This document shows positions 35,168-44,067 of a stretch of 64,000 bases of DNA, in pieces. The stretch lies in NCBI RefSeq assembly GCF_003967015.1, contig NZ_AP017560.1:2542001-2606000 (forward strand), read 5' to 3'. Source of the DNA: Pseudanabaena sp. ABRG5-3. GTDB taxonomy: Bacteria; Cyanobacteriota; Cyanobacteriia; Pseudanabaenales; Pseudanabaenaceae. The notes beneath the pieces were generated by a model, which saw nothing but the letters and a program-made list of their open reading frames with translations, was not told the origin of the DNA and searched no databases. Positions within the stretch are counted from its first letter, which is position 1. Every line of letters begins with the position of its first letter. A program made the translations under genes and the position numbers.

Positions 35168-35986
35168 AATAAATTTTTGGAGAAACTTTTCCCATTCATG
35201 ATCTTGAAATTTACCAGTTTGGGGATAACGTTCTTGCTGAGACTGCCAATACAAATATTCGCATTGAGATTTTGTAAATATAGTCAGTGAGTCCACTAGC
35301 CATCCTTCAATACAGATGCCTGTCAATAAGGCAAAGGAAAAATCAGTGTTATAGATTAGTGCATGACTAAAATTCGCCCCAGTTAGGTTAGCCTTCTTAA
35401 AAGAAGTTCCAATTCCTCCTTTAATAGCTTCCATTAACCATGTGAATAGTTTAGAAGTAACCATTCCAGAAATAACTGCTGCGATCAGAAACAGAATTGA
35501 CCCACTACCTCCAGAAAAACTGATACCGATAAACCCTAATGTCAGCAAAAGCATAATGGTTGTGAGTCCAGCGATAACAGCGTTACCCAAAAAATTAGAT
35601 ATCTTGGGAAAGCCGTCCATAATGACGCTCTGAAAGAAATACAACAAAAATAAAAAAACACTAGACAAAATGCTAGCAATCTTTCTATAAATTTCCCCAA
35701 ACCAACTAAATAGAAGATTATCAATCGTCACGATTAAGAAGCTTAGTATCACAATGATGACGATCATCACAATCATGCCTATGATGACAGAGAGGATGGC
35801 ATTATTAATTTGTTGAGGAGTTTGTCCTGTAGTTGAACGCTCAAAGTTGGCTCCGATTAAAGTCGCTCTGGTAAAATCACATCCCCGTAAATCTGCCCCA
35901 CTAAAATCTGCCCCAGTCAAATCTTGCCCAACAAAAGATTGGTTCTGCAAATTTTGGTCTTTGTAATCGTAGGTTTGACTGCTCAT
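35159..35986 (-). CDS. Pentapeptide-repeat membrane protein
   Basis: I place the start at ATG 35986 (MSSQTYDYKDQNLQNQSF, 275 residues); the frame extends 27 codons upstream without a family resemblance. Residues 12-50 contain pentapeptide repeats of the A(D/N)LxG type (LTGADFSGADLRGCDF). Four to five hydrophobic segments follow between 70 and 195, including an Ile/Val-rich one near 75-100. A second short repeat block near 205-235 (KANLTGANFSHALIYN) precedes a soluble C-terminus. Such proteins are common and mostly uncharacterised in cyanobacteria. The last codons and stop lie in a hairpin. Confidence 0.75.
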   Translation of the reverse strand: MSSQTYDYKDQNLQNQSFVGQDLTGADFSGADLRGCDFTRATLIGANFERSTTGQTPQQINNAILSVIIGMIVMIVIIVILSFLIVTIDNLLFSWFGEIYRKIASILSSVFLFLLYFFQSVIMDGFPKISNFLGNAVIAGLTTIMLLLTLGFIGISFSGGSGSILFLIAAVISGMVTSKLFTWLMEAIKGGIGTSFKKANLTGANFSHALIYNTDFSFALLTGICIEGWLVDSLTIFTKSQCEYLYWQSQQERYPQTGKFQDHEWEKFLQKFIKN

Positions 35987-36052
35987 TTGTAAACCGTTAT
36001 ATGAAGTTGTGCAGCGTATATTCACAATTTTTGATATGAAGGTTAACATGAC

Positions 36053-36155
36053 TAAGTAGTTCAGCATAGTTAAAAAATCTAAAAACAGAAGCCCGTGCCG
36101 CCCGCTACGCGGGCGGCACGGGCTTCTAGGCTTTAAGTTTACTCCTAGCTATTTA
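36053..36155. repeat. MITE-like palindromic element (family B, copy 5)
   Basis: The ends TAAGTAGTTCAGCATAGTTA and TAAATAGCTAGGAGTAAACT (complement of right) resemble family B. The core AGAAGCCCGTGCCGCCCGC with its complement around TAC is a perfect hairpin unrelated in sequence to the other family B cores. It lies between the divergent pentapeptide and ABC genes. Confidence 0.7.
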
Positions 36156-36174
36156 TAACTTTTGTGGCAATCTC

Positions 36175-37131
36175 ATGACAGCAGTACCAACGGTTCGCAC
36201 TCACCGATTGACAAAACAGTTTGACAATCATATTGCCGTAAATCACATTGATTTGCAGATCGATCACGGTGAAGTTTATGGTCTTATTGGTCCTAATGGT
36301 GCAGGGAAAACTACCTTGATTAGGATGCTGGCAGCTTCTGAGGAACCAACCGCAGGTGAGATTTATATTAATGGGGCAAGGTTTTTGCGTGGGCAGAATA
36401 ATCCTGAACTGAAGCGACAACTGGGATATTTGCCCGATGACTTTCCCCTTTACGATGACCTTACAGTTTGGGATTATCTTGATTATTTTGCTCGTTTATA
36501 TTTTTTGAGAGATCCTCAGCGATCGCAAAGATTGCATGAAGTGATCGAACTAGTAGAATTGGAAAACAAAAGAAATGAAATAATTGCCACCCTTTCGCGA
36601 GGGATGAAACAGCGTCTCAGCCTTGCAAGGAGCATTATTCACAATCCCACCTTACTATTGTTGGATGAGCCAGTATCAGGACTTGATCCCCTTGCGCGGG
36701 TGCAGGTTCGTAATATTATCAAATCTCTACAGCAGCAAGGAATGACGATCCTCATTTCATCGCATATTTTGAGCGATCTAGCGGAAATCTGTACATCGAT
36801 TGGAATTATGGAGCTAGGCAGATTAGTTGAGAGTTCTCGCCTACAAGAGCTTTACGATCGCAATAATCAGGATCAACAGCAGTTACTCATTTCTACCCTC
36901 GGCAATCTCGAAGACTTGAAAACTTTATTAAAGCGATCGCCATCAGTTCAGGAAATAGAAATACTCACAGGTGTTCCCAGCGTGCGTGTACAATTCGTAG
37001 GTAGCATCGAAGACTGTGCTGCTTTACTTAAGTCCCTCATCGAAGCAGGTATTCCCATCTCCAATTTCCACCGCACTCAAGAAACCTTAGAAAATATCTT
37101 CTTGAAGTTAGGCTATAAGCAAACAAGCTAA
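36175..37131 (+). CDS. ABC transporter ATP-binding protein
   Basis: The 318-residue protein has Walker A GPNGAGKTT near 38-46, the Q-loop side in GYLPDDFPLYDDLTV, the signature LSRGMKQRLSLARS near 141, Walker B LLLLDEPVSGLDP near 160 and the H-switch SSHILSD near 195. The C-terminal 95 residues match the extension of multidrug/export type ATPases (CcmA/NatA-like). No permease gene is adjacent: upstream is a divergent gene and downstream an IS and a convergent gene. An IS insertion falls in the last sense codon, yet Ser-stop is preserved (AGT TAA became AGC TAA). Confidence 0.88.
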   Translation: MTAVPTVRTHRLTKQFDNHIAVNHIDLQIDHGEVYGLIGPNGAGKTTLIRMLAASEEPTAGEIYINGARFLRGQNNPELKRQLGYLPDDFPLYDDLTVWDYLDYFARLYFLRDPQRSQRLHEVIELVELENKRNEIIATLSRGMKQRLSLARSIIHNPTLLLLDEPVSGLDPLARVQVRNIIKSLQQQGMTILISSHILSDLAEICTSIGIMELGRLVESSRLQELYDRNNQDQQQLLISTLGNLEDLKTLLKRSPSVQEIEILTGVPSVRVQFVGSIEDCAALLKSLIEAGIPISNFHRTQETLENIFLKLGYKQTS

Positions 37132-38162
37132 GTACAGGACAAAAATTTAATGGAGTTAAAAAAGGTAACAGAATTGAGTTGTAAGTCAAAGATGACATGA
37201 CGAAGGAAATCAAAACCAAGACGAAAAATACTCTTAGGCAAGCGACCATGCTTTTTCGGCTTGAGAGGATTGAGTAAGAATTGCCATAAACCAGAAGAAA
37301 AACACCAACACAAAGCAAGAGTAAGTAAAGCAATGAGTTTAGAAAGCCGTTGCGAGTCCTGAAGATGTGTGGATTCTAAACAAAAGCCACGGGATTTAAA
37401 ACAACCAAATAAAGTCTCAATGCCCCAACGCTTGGCATAGTCAGTAATAGCAGTATAAGGAGCATGGTCAGTAGCGACAATCAACAAATCGCCATCCTCC
37501 AAACGCATGGCAGCCACATACAGCCAATGTCCGAAAATATGTCTGCGTTTAGACAACACCCTAAATTCACCAACTTGGAGATCTTGAAAACAAATGTCAG
37601 CACGTAGTTGTTTTTGTCCATCCTTGAGTACGGTATTTTTACGAATGCGGATTCTAAACGGGGTGCGTGGTTCACACAGCAAATAGTCAAACCACTCTTC
37701 TCCCACAAATTCACGGTCTGCGGTCAAAAAGTCGATTTTACGGGCTGCAAATATTTCTAGAAATCGATTCCACAGTTCACATCGTTCGCGGGTGTTAGAG
37801 TTGCCTTTTTTATCCAGCATTATCCATACCAACGGGAAAGCGATTCCATGATGCACTACTCCTAGAGTCAGCACGTTGAAAACGGTCTTGCCAAACTGCC
37901 AATCGGTGCGGTCGATTGAGATTACCCATGGTTCGGGTATTTGCATTACTTTGACGACAGTGAGGGCAATGCTTTCATAGTCTAATTCAAAGTCTCGGAA
38001 GAATCTTTGTAGTCTTTTATAGTGCGATTCTACTTTGGCTTTGCCGCTAAATCCCGTCGCGATTTCGGCTAGGTTTACTGTCTTTACTCGTATTAGCGCG
38101 ATCAGAAATGTGCACACAAATGCGAGTCTTGCTGCATTCCATTGCAGATGCTGCTGCAACAT
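37128..38162 (-). CDS. IS4 family transposase
   Basis: The 344-residue DDE transposase has the first Asp in SIDRTDWQFG (D84), the second in FLTADREFVG (D149) and the exact IS4 signature Y-(2)-R-(3)-E-(6)-K in YAKRWGIETLFGCFKSRGF (Y242, R245, E249, K256). The frame is intact. Its stop TAG is formed by the outermost three bases of the element (37128-37130), so it overlaps the stop of the ABC ATPase gene tail to tail. It cuts and pastes the surrounding element. Start ATG 38162 lies about 105 bases inside the right end. Confidence 0.93.
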   Translation of the reverse strand: MLQQHLQWNAARLAFVCTFLIALIRVKTVNLAEIATGFSGKAKVESHYKRLQRFFRDFELDYESIALTVVKVMQIPEPWVISIDRTDWQFGKTVFNVLTLGVVHHGIAFPLVWIMLDKKGNSNTRERCELWNRFLEIFAARKIDFLTADREFVGEEWFDYLLCEPRTPFRIRIRKNTVLKDGQKQLRADICFQDLQVGEFRVLSKRRHIFGHWLYVAAMRLEDGDLLIVATDHAPYTAITDYAKRWGIETLFGCFKSRGFCLESTHLQDSQRLSKLIALLTLALCWCFSSGLWQFLLNPLKPKKHGRLPKSIFRLGFDFLRHVIFDLQLNSVTFFNSIKFLSCT

Positions 38163-38269
38163 TTCTCGGAATAGGTTAATCTCTTTGATAGGGGTTTTAT
38201 GGTTAGATGTGGTTATCTTTTATAAAACCCCTTTCTCTATACTTTGGCAACTTTTTGTCCTGTACCTAG
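37128..38269 (-). mobile_element. IS4-type insertion sequence, complete
   Basis: The element is 1142 bp. The terminal inverted repeats CTAAGTACAGGACAAAAA and (complement of right) CTAGGTACAGGACAAAAA differ at one of 18 bases. A perfect 9-bp target duplication, GCAAACAAG, lies at 37119-37127 and 38270-38278. A single intact transposase gene fills it on the minus strand. The clean duplication and intact frame point to a recent, possibly active insertion. Confidence 0.93.
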
Positions 38270-38284
38270 GCAAACAAGTTAAGT

Positions 38285-40882
38285 TTAGCTTACCTGAGAT
38301 AAACTAACACTCTTCGCGATCGCCATTTCCGCATCGGCAGCAGTCAAAGGTCTAGAGAATAAATAACCCTGTCCAAACTCACAACCCAATCCCTTTAAAA
38401 TGTCAGCCTGCTGCTGAGTTTCCACGCCTTCAGCAACCACACTCATATTTAACGTATGGGCAAGTACCGTAATCGTTCGTACAATTTCGATATTCTCACC
38501 GCCATCGGTCATTTGGTTCACAAAAGCGCGATCAATTTTGAGAATGTTAATGGGAAAGCGATGTAAATAGCTTAGAGAAGAATATCCCTGTCCAAAATCA
38601 TCAATACTAAGCTGAATGTTTCTGGCTCTTAGTTGGGAAAGTTTATTAATCGTCTGCTCACTCTGATCCATTAAGGTGCTTTCCGTAATTTCTAAACGGA
38701 TGGAGTTTCCATCAATCCCAGTTTTAGAGAGAATTAGATCTAATTTATCTAATAAATCTGATTCGCGAATTTGATGGCTAGCTAAATTGATACTCATCTT
38801 CAAATTGGCAGCTTCAGGGAATTTATGGAGCCAATCTTGTAGTTGTTGACATGCCTCCTGCATTACCCAATCACCAACCGCCACGATTAATCCCGTATCT
38901 TCAGCAAGGGGAATGAATTCTATCGGCGAAATAAAGCCTCGTTTGGGATTTTTCCAACGAATTAACGCCTCAAATCCAGTCAAGCGTTCATTTTTTAATG
39001 AGACAATGGGTTGATAGTAAAGCTCAAACTCTTGATGCTCTAACGCATAATGTAATTCACTCTCTAGTTGCGTCAAGCGGAGGGTTTGTTCATACATCTC
39101 CTGATCGAATAGGGTATAGCGCCCCTTGCCAAGATCTTTGGCGCGATACATGGCGATATCTGCATCTCTGAGCAAATCCACGCAACTATTGTAATCTTGG
39201 GTATTGATCACAATGCCAATACTGGCACTAGGGTAAATTGCTTCTCCATTGATCATGACAGGTGAGAGAAATCTGTTGAGAATGCGATCGGCAACAATCA
39301 ATGCTTCACTAACATCTTGAATATCATCAATGAGAATCGTGAATTCATCTCCACCAATCCGCGCAACGGTATCAATAGACCGCAAGCAGCTTTGTAAAAG
39401 CTTAGCAATCTCTTGTAAAAATAGATCGCCAACATTATGCCCCAGACTATCGTTAATCATTTTGAAACGGTCTAAGTCAATGAAAAAGATCGCAAATAGA
39501 TAACTGGGATGACGTTTGCTGTATTTGATCGCATGTTCTACACGATCCATAAAGAGGTTGCGATTGGGAAGCCCCGTAAGTGCGTCATGGGAAGCGTCAT
39601 GGGCCAGTAACTCGATCGAATCCGATAGGGCTGCATTTAGTTCCCGCAGTCTCGCAACGTAGACGTAACTCTGCATTACGAGCATAGAAACGGTATAAGT
39701 TAATACACATGGCGCAAATGGTATCCACCAACCTGCAAGGAATAATAAATAGGTGCTGCCGATTAAAACAACTGCAAAGAATAATACTGAGCTAACTAGC
39801 AGTAAAAAGCGCCTAGTCGCGCATATTGCCACGATCGCTGATCCAATAATTGCCCAACCCGCAATCCATAGCTCTTCCCAAACATCTGTCCAGACTTTAA
39901 TGAGGGGACGATCTTCTAAAACCGAACCCACAACCATTTTGATAATATTTGCTTGAAACTCCACCCCTGAAATTTGAGTTGGCGAGGCAATGAAATTACT
40001 GCTATAGGGGGTATAGAAAATGTCGTTCAGGCTGGGGGTTTGAGCACCAATTAAGACGATGCGATCGCGCATTAAATTAGCAGGAATTCGATTTTCTAAA
40101 ACATCCTCAAGGGAAACTTGGCGAAATTTAAGTGATGATCCATGATAATTCATGAGAATTTGATAGCCTCCCGCATCGGTGCGGACATAGCTACCATCGC
40201 TACTTTCTAAAGGCTTAAAAATAGTTTTCCCAAGTTGTAAATATCCCCCTGTTGAAGACTGCGGTTCAATACCTTTTTCCTTTAAATAGGCTAGAGCAAC
40301 AGCTAAACCTAGACTGGGTATCCCCTCATTACCTGCGGGCATCGGGTAGAGTAAAGCCCGCCGCAACCTCCCATCAGGATCGACAATCACATCATTGGCT
40401 GCGACCTGCCCTAAAGCTTTTAAAGTAGGAGGTGGGGCAATCACGGTATTAAAGCGATCGCCAATGCTCTTTTCAATACCAATGAGATTTGGTGTAGTTT
40501 TAAAAACCTGTTCTAACTCCGCGTATCCCTCCCCCACAGGAATATCTCGATATAAATCTAGTCCAATAACTTTAGGCTGTTGGACACGAATTTTGTTTAA
40601 AATCTTTGCTAGCACAAGGTCAGAAACTGGCCATTTTCCCAGATACCGAATATCTGACTCCTGTACGCCAACAATAATAATTCTTTCATCTACTGGCTCA
40701 ACAGGTCGAAGCTGGATAAATAAGTCAAAGGCAGCCCATTCACTAGGCTGCAACCAGCCTAACCAACGCAGCCCAAATATTAATAGATAGACACTACCAC
40801 TCGACAGCAAAAATCCTCCCCATTGTTGGATTTTTCGTGGTAACTTCGCCCATCTGGACTTCAAGGTCTTAATAGCAATCAT
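38285..40882 (-). CDS. CHASE2-GGDEF-EAL membrane c-di-GMP enzyme
   Basis: The 865-residue protein has an N-terminal membrane helix (about 18-40), an extracytoplasmic CHASE2 domain (45-335) and three membrane helices (335-410). The diguanylate cyclase domain has intact GGDEF (RIGGDEFTILIDD) preceded five residues earlier by an inhibitory-site RxxD (RSID). The EAL domain has GFEALIRWKNP, NLASHQ, LEITES, DDFGQGYSSL and EGVET, all the usual phosphodiesterase residues. So it may both make and degrade c-di-GMP. The signal sensed by CHASE2 is unknown. It is convergent with the ABC ATPase gene across the IS. Confidence 0.93.
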   Translation of the reverse strand: MIAIKTLKSRWAKLPRKIQQWGGFLLSSGSVYLLIFGLRWLGWLQPSEWAAFDLFIQLRPVEPVDERIIIVGVQESDIRYLGKWPVSDLVLAKILNKIRVQQPKVIGLDLYRDIPVGEGYAELEQVFKTTPNLIGIEKSIGDRFNTVIAPPPTLKALGQVAANDVIVDPDGRLRRALLYPMPAGNEGIPSLGLAVALAYLKEKGIEPQSSTGGYLQLGKTIFKPLESSDGSYVRTDAGGYQILMNYHGSSLKFRQVSLEDVLENRIPANLMRDRIVLIGAQTPSLNDIFYTPYSSNFIASPTQISGVEFQANIIKMVVGSVLEDRPLIKVWTDVWEELWIAGWAIIGSAIVAICATRRFLLLVSSVLFFAVVLIGSTYLLFLAGWWIPFAPCVLTYTVSMLVMQSYVYVARLRELNAALSDSIELLAHDASHDALTGLPNRNLFMDRVEHAIKYSKRHPSYLFAIFFIDLDRFKMINDSLGHNVGDLFLQEIAKLLQSCLRSIDTVARIGGDEFTILIDDIQDVSEALIVADRILNRFLSPVMINGEAIYPSASIGIVINTQDYNSCVDLLRDADIAMYRAKDLGKGRYTLFDQEMYEQTLRLTQLESELHYALEHQEFELYYQPIVSLKNERLTGFEALIRWKNPKRGFISPIEFIPLAEDTGLIVAVGDWVMQEACQQLQDWLHKFPEAANLKMSINLASHQIRESDLLDKLDLILSKTGIDGNSIRLEITESTLMDQSEQTINKLSQLRARNIQLSIDDFGQGYSSLSYLHRFPINILKIDRAFVNQMTDGGENIEIVRTITVLAHTLNMSVVAEGVETQQQADILKGLGCEFGQGYLFSRPLTAADAEMAIAKSVSLSQVS

Positions 40883-41072
40883 TTAGAGAAGTTTAATTAC
40901 ACTTGCTGTCGTTAAGCCAGACTGTTTTGATGATAAGTCTTTGAATACCTTAACTTTACATTAAGCTCAAAGCAATAAGACGATGATTCTAAAATTGAGG
41001 TGATTTTATCCTACCAAATTCCCGCTTTGATGTATGCAAGCGCTTTGTCGTAAGATCATCTTAAACGATGCC

Positions 41073-41112
41073 AAAAAAATAGAGAGAGCCATATGGCTCT
41101 CTCTATTTTTTT
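41073..41112. terminator. Perfect 20-bp palindromic terminator
   Basis: AAAAAAATAGAGAGAGCCAT pairs perfectly with ATGGCTCTCTCTATTTTTTT without extra loop bases. A- and T-runs at the ends make it work in both directions. It ends the small gene at 41178 on the minus strand. The rest of the gap 40883-41177 holds no gene. Confidence 0.8.
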
Positions 41113-41177
41113 GATTTTAAGTTTCCCAAAGCTTTATGCCTACATGCTTAATGATCAATAATGAACTCTAATATTGT

Positions 41178-41402
41178 TTAATTTGCAGCTTTAGCAACTA
41201 ATAGCTGTAAAGATAGAGTGTTGGATTTCTCATATAAGCGGGAGCCGCCACCCTGAGTACGCTGAGGTTGTGGTCTGTCAGTTGGTGTGTACTCTACTTG
41301 ATTATTTGCCAATGCTTGCGCTGGTTGACCAACAGCGAAAACCATCCCCCCGATGAAGGCAATAGAAGCTGGCAGAATATTTTTGTAAGACGATGACAAC
41401 AT
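41178..41402 (-). CDS. Small exported protein, unknown
   Basis: The 74-residue product begins with a signal-peptide-like segment: MLSSSYKN, a hydrophobic stretch ILPASIAFIGGMVFAVG, and a likely cleavage site AQALA near 31. The mature part is about 43 residues with PQPQRTQGGGSRLYEK. The proline/RTQGGGSR segment recalls the start of DUF928-type exported cyanobacterial proteins, of which this could be a shortened relative. A perfect terminator follows the stop. The gap upstream (41403-41703) is AT-rich and shows nothing else. Confidence 0.5.
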   Translation of the reverse strand: MLSSSYKNILPASIAFIGGMVFAVGQPAQALANNQVEYTPTDRPQPQRTQGGGSRLYEKSNTLSLQLLVAKAAN

Positions 41403-41703
41403 AGAAATTCTGGCTCTTAAGCTACTAGTAAATCTTACCCGATTTTTGCCAAAGTTATTACTTTATATAACTTTCTGATAACTTTTTCTACAGCAAAATA
41501 GCTTATATAGTGTTACGAGATCTAATTATTTAGGGATGATGTAATTCCCTATACATAATCATCTTTAATACAATCAAAATTGATGAAAAATACATATTCA
41601 GCAAATTATCAAAATTTATCAATTACATCTAATGGCAATAAAGACTTCTTTAAAAATATTCTTTAATTAGTGTTATTAATTACATTCAAGTAGAAACACA
41701 CTT

Positions 41704-43059
41704 TTACAAGGTAAAAGTAAATTTTCTCGCTAACATTCCAGGTACAAGAATGCCTCCCAATGATCGCTTTTCGTAAGTACCAGTATCAGGAATAAATTCT
41801 CGAAAATTAGTCAAATCTTCGAGATTATCTCCCAAAAAGTCATAAATACTGTCATCAAATCGCAAATTCTCAATTGGGGAGATAAATTCGCCATCTTCTA
41901 CCCAGAAGCAAGCGTAACGAGTCATGCCTGTGATTCGACCGCCTGTGCGATCGCTCCAGTTTAAATAATGGAGGTTTGATAGATAAAGTCCCGTATCTAA
42001 TTGTTGGAGAATATTTGCTTCAGCAAGATTTCCTGCGCCAACTTCAGGTGATCGCATCGACTCACCCCCGCTTGCACCATTGGCTTCTTTGCCATATTCC
42101 TTAGCACTGCGCGAACTAACCAGACTATTAACTAACTTGCCATTGTTAATAATGGGTAAATATTCAGGTGCAACTTCTCCTAAATTATTGAACCGTGGAA
42201 CATTGCCATAGCTAAAATTTTCACTCAGGGATAGCAATGGTGAGAGTATCCGCTCTTGATTTTTTAATTTTAAAAGAGCGCTACTACCCTGTTGAAAACT
42301 AGCTTCTCCCACACTCCAAGCCAAAAAGCTCAATAGTTCTGAGGATGCAGCAGGGGCAAAGTAAGTACGATATTGTCCACGCGCTATAGTTTTACTAGGT
42401 CTCTGCAAGGCGATTGATTGTTGTTGCGATCGCGCAATTTGTGCTTGGTAATCTTCAGTATGCCAATCTTTACCTGCATAAATACCCTTGACCGCTTTCT
42501 CTCCCGAATTGGTCTGGACAAACATTGAATAATCGACGAAAAAGGAATCCGTGGCAAACCAATGCCTCTGACCTGCGGAATTGGCACTAGCACGGATGAT
42601 CGACCCTGAAGCATAGAATCCAGTAAAGTCGATTTGATTTATGGGTGCGAGAATTGTGGCGATCGCTTCTTCGGGTGGTAGCAAATTACCTTGATAGACT
42701 TCACGACTCGAACCCTGATTTTCAGGTATGACTAGATAGGGATTTTCAGGAATCTGGGCAACTTCTTGGCGTAAATAGTTGAGACTTGCCGTAGCATAGG
42801 TCAAGTCAATTTCGCGATCGCCTGTAAATGGGAACTCAGCATAGGCTTCCCGTTGATTGTAAATCAGGGAAATTGTCACGTTCCCATCAGCAACAACCCC
42901 TGATTGACGAACCTTCGCATTATTAAACCTTGTGAACTGGCTACGCTCACTATCTAAATTAATAGTTAGATGTTCACCTGCATGAAGACTATCAATCAGG
43001 CGATCGGCAAGTTGATAAAATGCGTGTTCCAGATTTTGTTCTTCCAAGTGTCTGATCAT
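41704..43059 (-). CDS. TldD/PmbA family protein, TldE-like
   Basis: The 451-residue protein has the TldD/PmbA organisation. The N-terminal part has RSQFTRFNNAKVRQSGV near 40-56 and ISLIYNQREAYAEF. A central domain has GEKAVKGIYAGKDW, and the C-terminal part has INNGKLVNSLVSSRSAKEYG, GGESMRSPEVGAGN and GRITGMTRYACFWVEDGE. The HExxxH zinc motif of TldD is not present, so it is the TldE/PmbA-like partner type. In known systems a TldD/TldE dimer degrades or matures peptides; the TldD partner is not in this window. It is the last gene before the island boundary. Confidence 0.85.
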   Translation of the reverse strand: MIRHLEEQNLEHAFYQLADRLIDSLHAGEHLTINLDSERSQFTRFNNAKVRQSGVVADGNVTISLIYNQREAYAEFPFTGDREIDLTYATASLNYLRQEVAQIPENPYLVIPENQGSSREVYQGNLLPPEEAIATILAPINQIDFTGFYASGSIIRASANSAGQRHWFATDSFFVDYSMFVQTNSGEKAVKGIYAGKDWHTEDYQAQIARSQQQSIALQRPSKTIARGQYRTYFAPAASSELLSFLAWSVGEASFQQGSSALLKLKNQERILSPLLSLSENFSYGNVPRFNNLGEVAPEYLPIINNGKLVNSLVSSRSAKEYGKEANGASGGESMRSPEVGAGNLAEANILQQLDTGLYLSNLHYLNWSDRTGGRITGMTRYACFWVEDGEFISPIENLRFDDSIYDFLGDNLEDLTNFREFIPDTGTYEKRSLGGILVPGMLARKFTFTL

Positions 43060-43159
43060 CGAAATTTTATCTTTAAGGGAGGTTTGCTGCTGTCAAAGAT
43101 AACATTCCCAAGAGTATTAAAAAGCAGCAGGAAGCAGCACTTTTCATATCTGTTTTTAA

Positions 43160-43203
43160 TCCAAGGTGTCGGAATTGAACCGACATGTCAACGATTATGA
43201 GTC
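43160..43203 (-). other. 3' half of a tRNA gene with CAU anticodon (attachment-site scar)
   Basis: On the minus strand GACTCATAATCGTT holds an anticodon loop CTCATAA (anticodon CAU, Met or Ile2) and the 3' anticodon stem. Variable bases GACAT, a perfect T arm (GTCGG, loop TTCAATT, CCGAC) and the 3' acceptor strand ACCTTGG plus discriminator A follow. No matching 5' half (acceptor CCAAGGT, D arm) precedes it: pairing is lost inside the anticodon stem. This is the form left at the far end of an element integrated into a tRNA 3' end. Confidence 0.75.
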
Positions 43204-43205
43204 TA

Positions 43206-43282
43206 TGACTATCTATCCTAAAAGTGTTTAATAGACTGAATTAGAGGTTTTCATACCTCTTATGATAGTCATTTGATAGTCA
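43206..43282. repeat. Three GATAGTCA repeats and a small hairpin beside the tRNA scar
   Basis: GATAGTCA occurs at 43264-43271 and 43275-43282 and inverted (TGACTATC) at 43206-43213. Between them AGAGGT and ACCTCT form a 6-bp stem around TTTCAT near 43243-43260. Short repeats beside an attachment core are typical of integrase arm or excisionase sites; this is inference. Confidence 0.5.
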
Positions 43283-43301
43283 AACTACTATATATCTGTT
43301 T

Positions 43302-43844
43302 TTATTTGTGGCTGAGAGCTTCTTTTATTTTGGTTTGTGTTTCTTCGATGATAGTAACGATCTTTTTAAGTTGAGACTCACTTAGTACACCTTCACTAGC
43401 TAAGGTTTCCACTGCCTGCCCGATCGCCATAGGTCTTGGGAAAAACATCTCAAGGACTCTTACAGGGCATCTCCTGTATGTTGTCTTTACAGTTTCGACT
43501 TCATCGATCTCAAAAAGTTGTAAGCCTTCATTGCCTTTAAATCGAAACTTTTTGATTGTCTGCGAAGATCGCTCTATTTCTTCTTTGCCATGCCCTTCTA
43601 GATATTCAAGCAAAACCTTTTGAGCCAAGCTTTGCATAAATTCTGGTTGCGATCGCTGGTAGTCTTGCCGAGCTTGATTTACGCTGTCTAAAAAGTCTGG
43701 TTTTGTTTTGAGCCAAGCATAGAAGCTAGCTTTACTAATAAGTTTTGGCGATTTATAGACGCTTTCTAGTCTGCCATCGGCACGAATGCGATCGCAGATC
43801 TCTTGAACTAACTCTGGTGTGTATTTGCCTTTTGCACCTGTCAT
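43302..43844 (-). CDS. Terminase small subunit-like DNA-binding protein
   Basis: The 180-residue protein begins with KYTPELVQEICDRI, then a helix-turn-helix-like SKASFYAWLKTKPDF and SVNQARQDYQRSQPEF. This order matches the N-terminal DNA-recognition half of phage small terminase proteins (KYTP..AE.IC.RL...S...WL...PEF...Y..AR). The middle has KKFRFKGNEGLQLF and the end is a helical segment ETQTKIKEALSHK. No large terminase or capsid gene is in the window. Next to a tRNA scar and with a D5-type primase in the same region, it could be a satellite-type packaging protein. A general HTH regulator is the alternative. Confidence 0.6.
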   Translation of the reverse strand: MTGAKGKYTPELVQEICDRIRADGRLESVYKSPKLISKASFYAWLKTKPDFLDSVNQARQDYQRSQPEFMQSLAQKVLLEYLEGHGKEEIERSSQTIKKFRFKGNEGLQLFEIDEVETVKTTYRRCPVRVLEMFFPRPMAIGQAVETLASEGVLSESQLKKIVTIIEETQTKIKEALSHK

Positions 43845-44067
43845 ACCTCTAAGAAATCACACGAAATGCTATTTCTATACTGAAATAGCGAAAATCGCGA
43901 ATTAAATACTTAGGTCAATTCCATTAGTTATCAGTAGTTAACGGTAATTATTTGGATCTGCGGTTAATCTAACGCCATAATTGTTTCTCGATCATGGATC
44001 GAATGGGTTTAGCGATAGTTATGCTAGAGCCTAGTCAAGTTAATGTCGGTAAGTTATAGGGTTAAAT

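Noticed and set aside
37115-38282. IS boundaries at GTACAGGAC with a 17-bp imperfect flanking repeat
   Set aside because: Moving the ends out to CTAAGTACAGGAC / CTAGGTACAGGAC gives 18-bp terminal repeats and a perfect 9-bp duplication, which is simpler.
42970-43200. Plus-strand frame ending in GVGIEPTCQRL
   Set aside because: This is the translation of the tRNA T-arm region from the wrong strand, a known source of false proteins, and it overlaps the TldE gene start.
43130-43260. Complete tRNA gene on the minus strand
   Set aside because: Only the 3' half from the anticodon stem onward pairs correctly. No acceptor 5' strand or D arm is found within 60 bases upstream.
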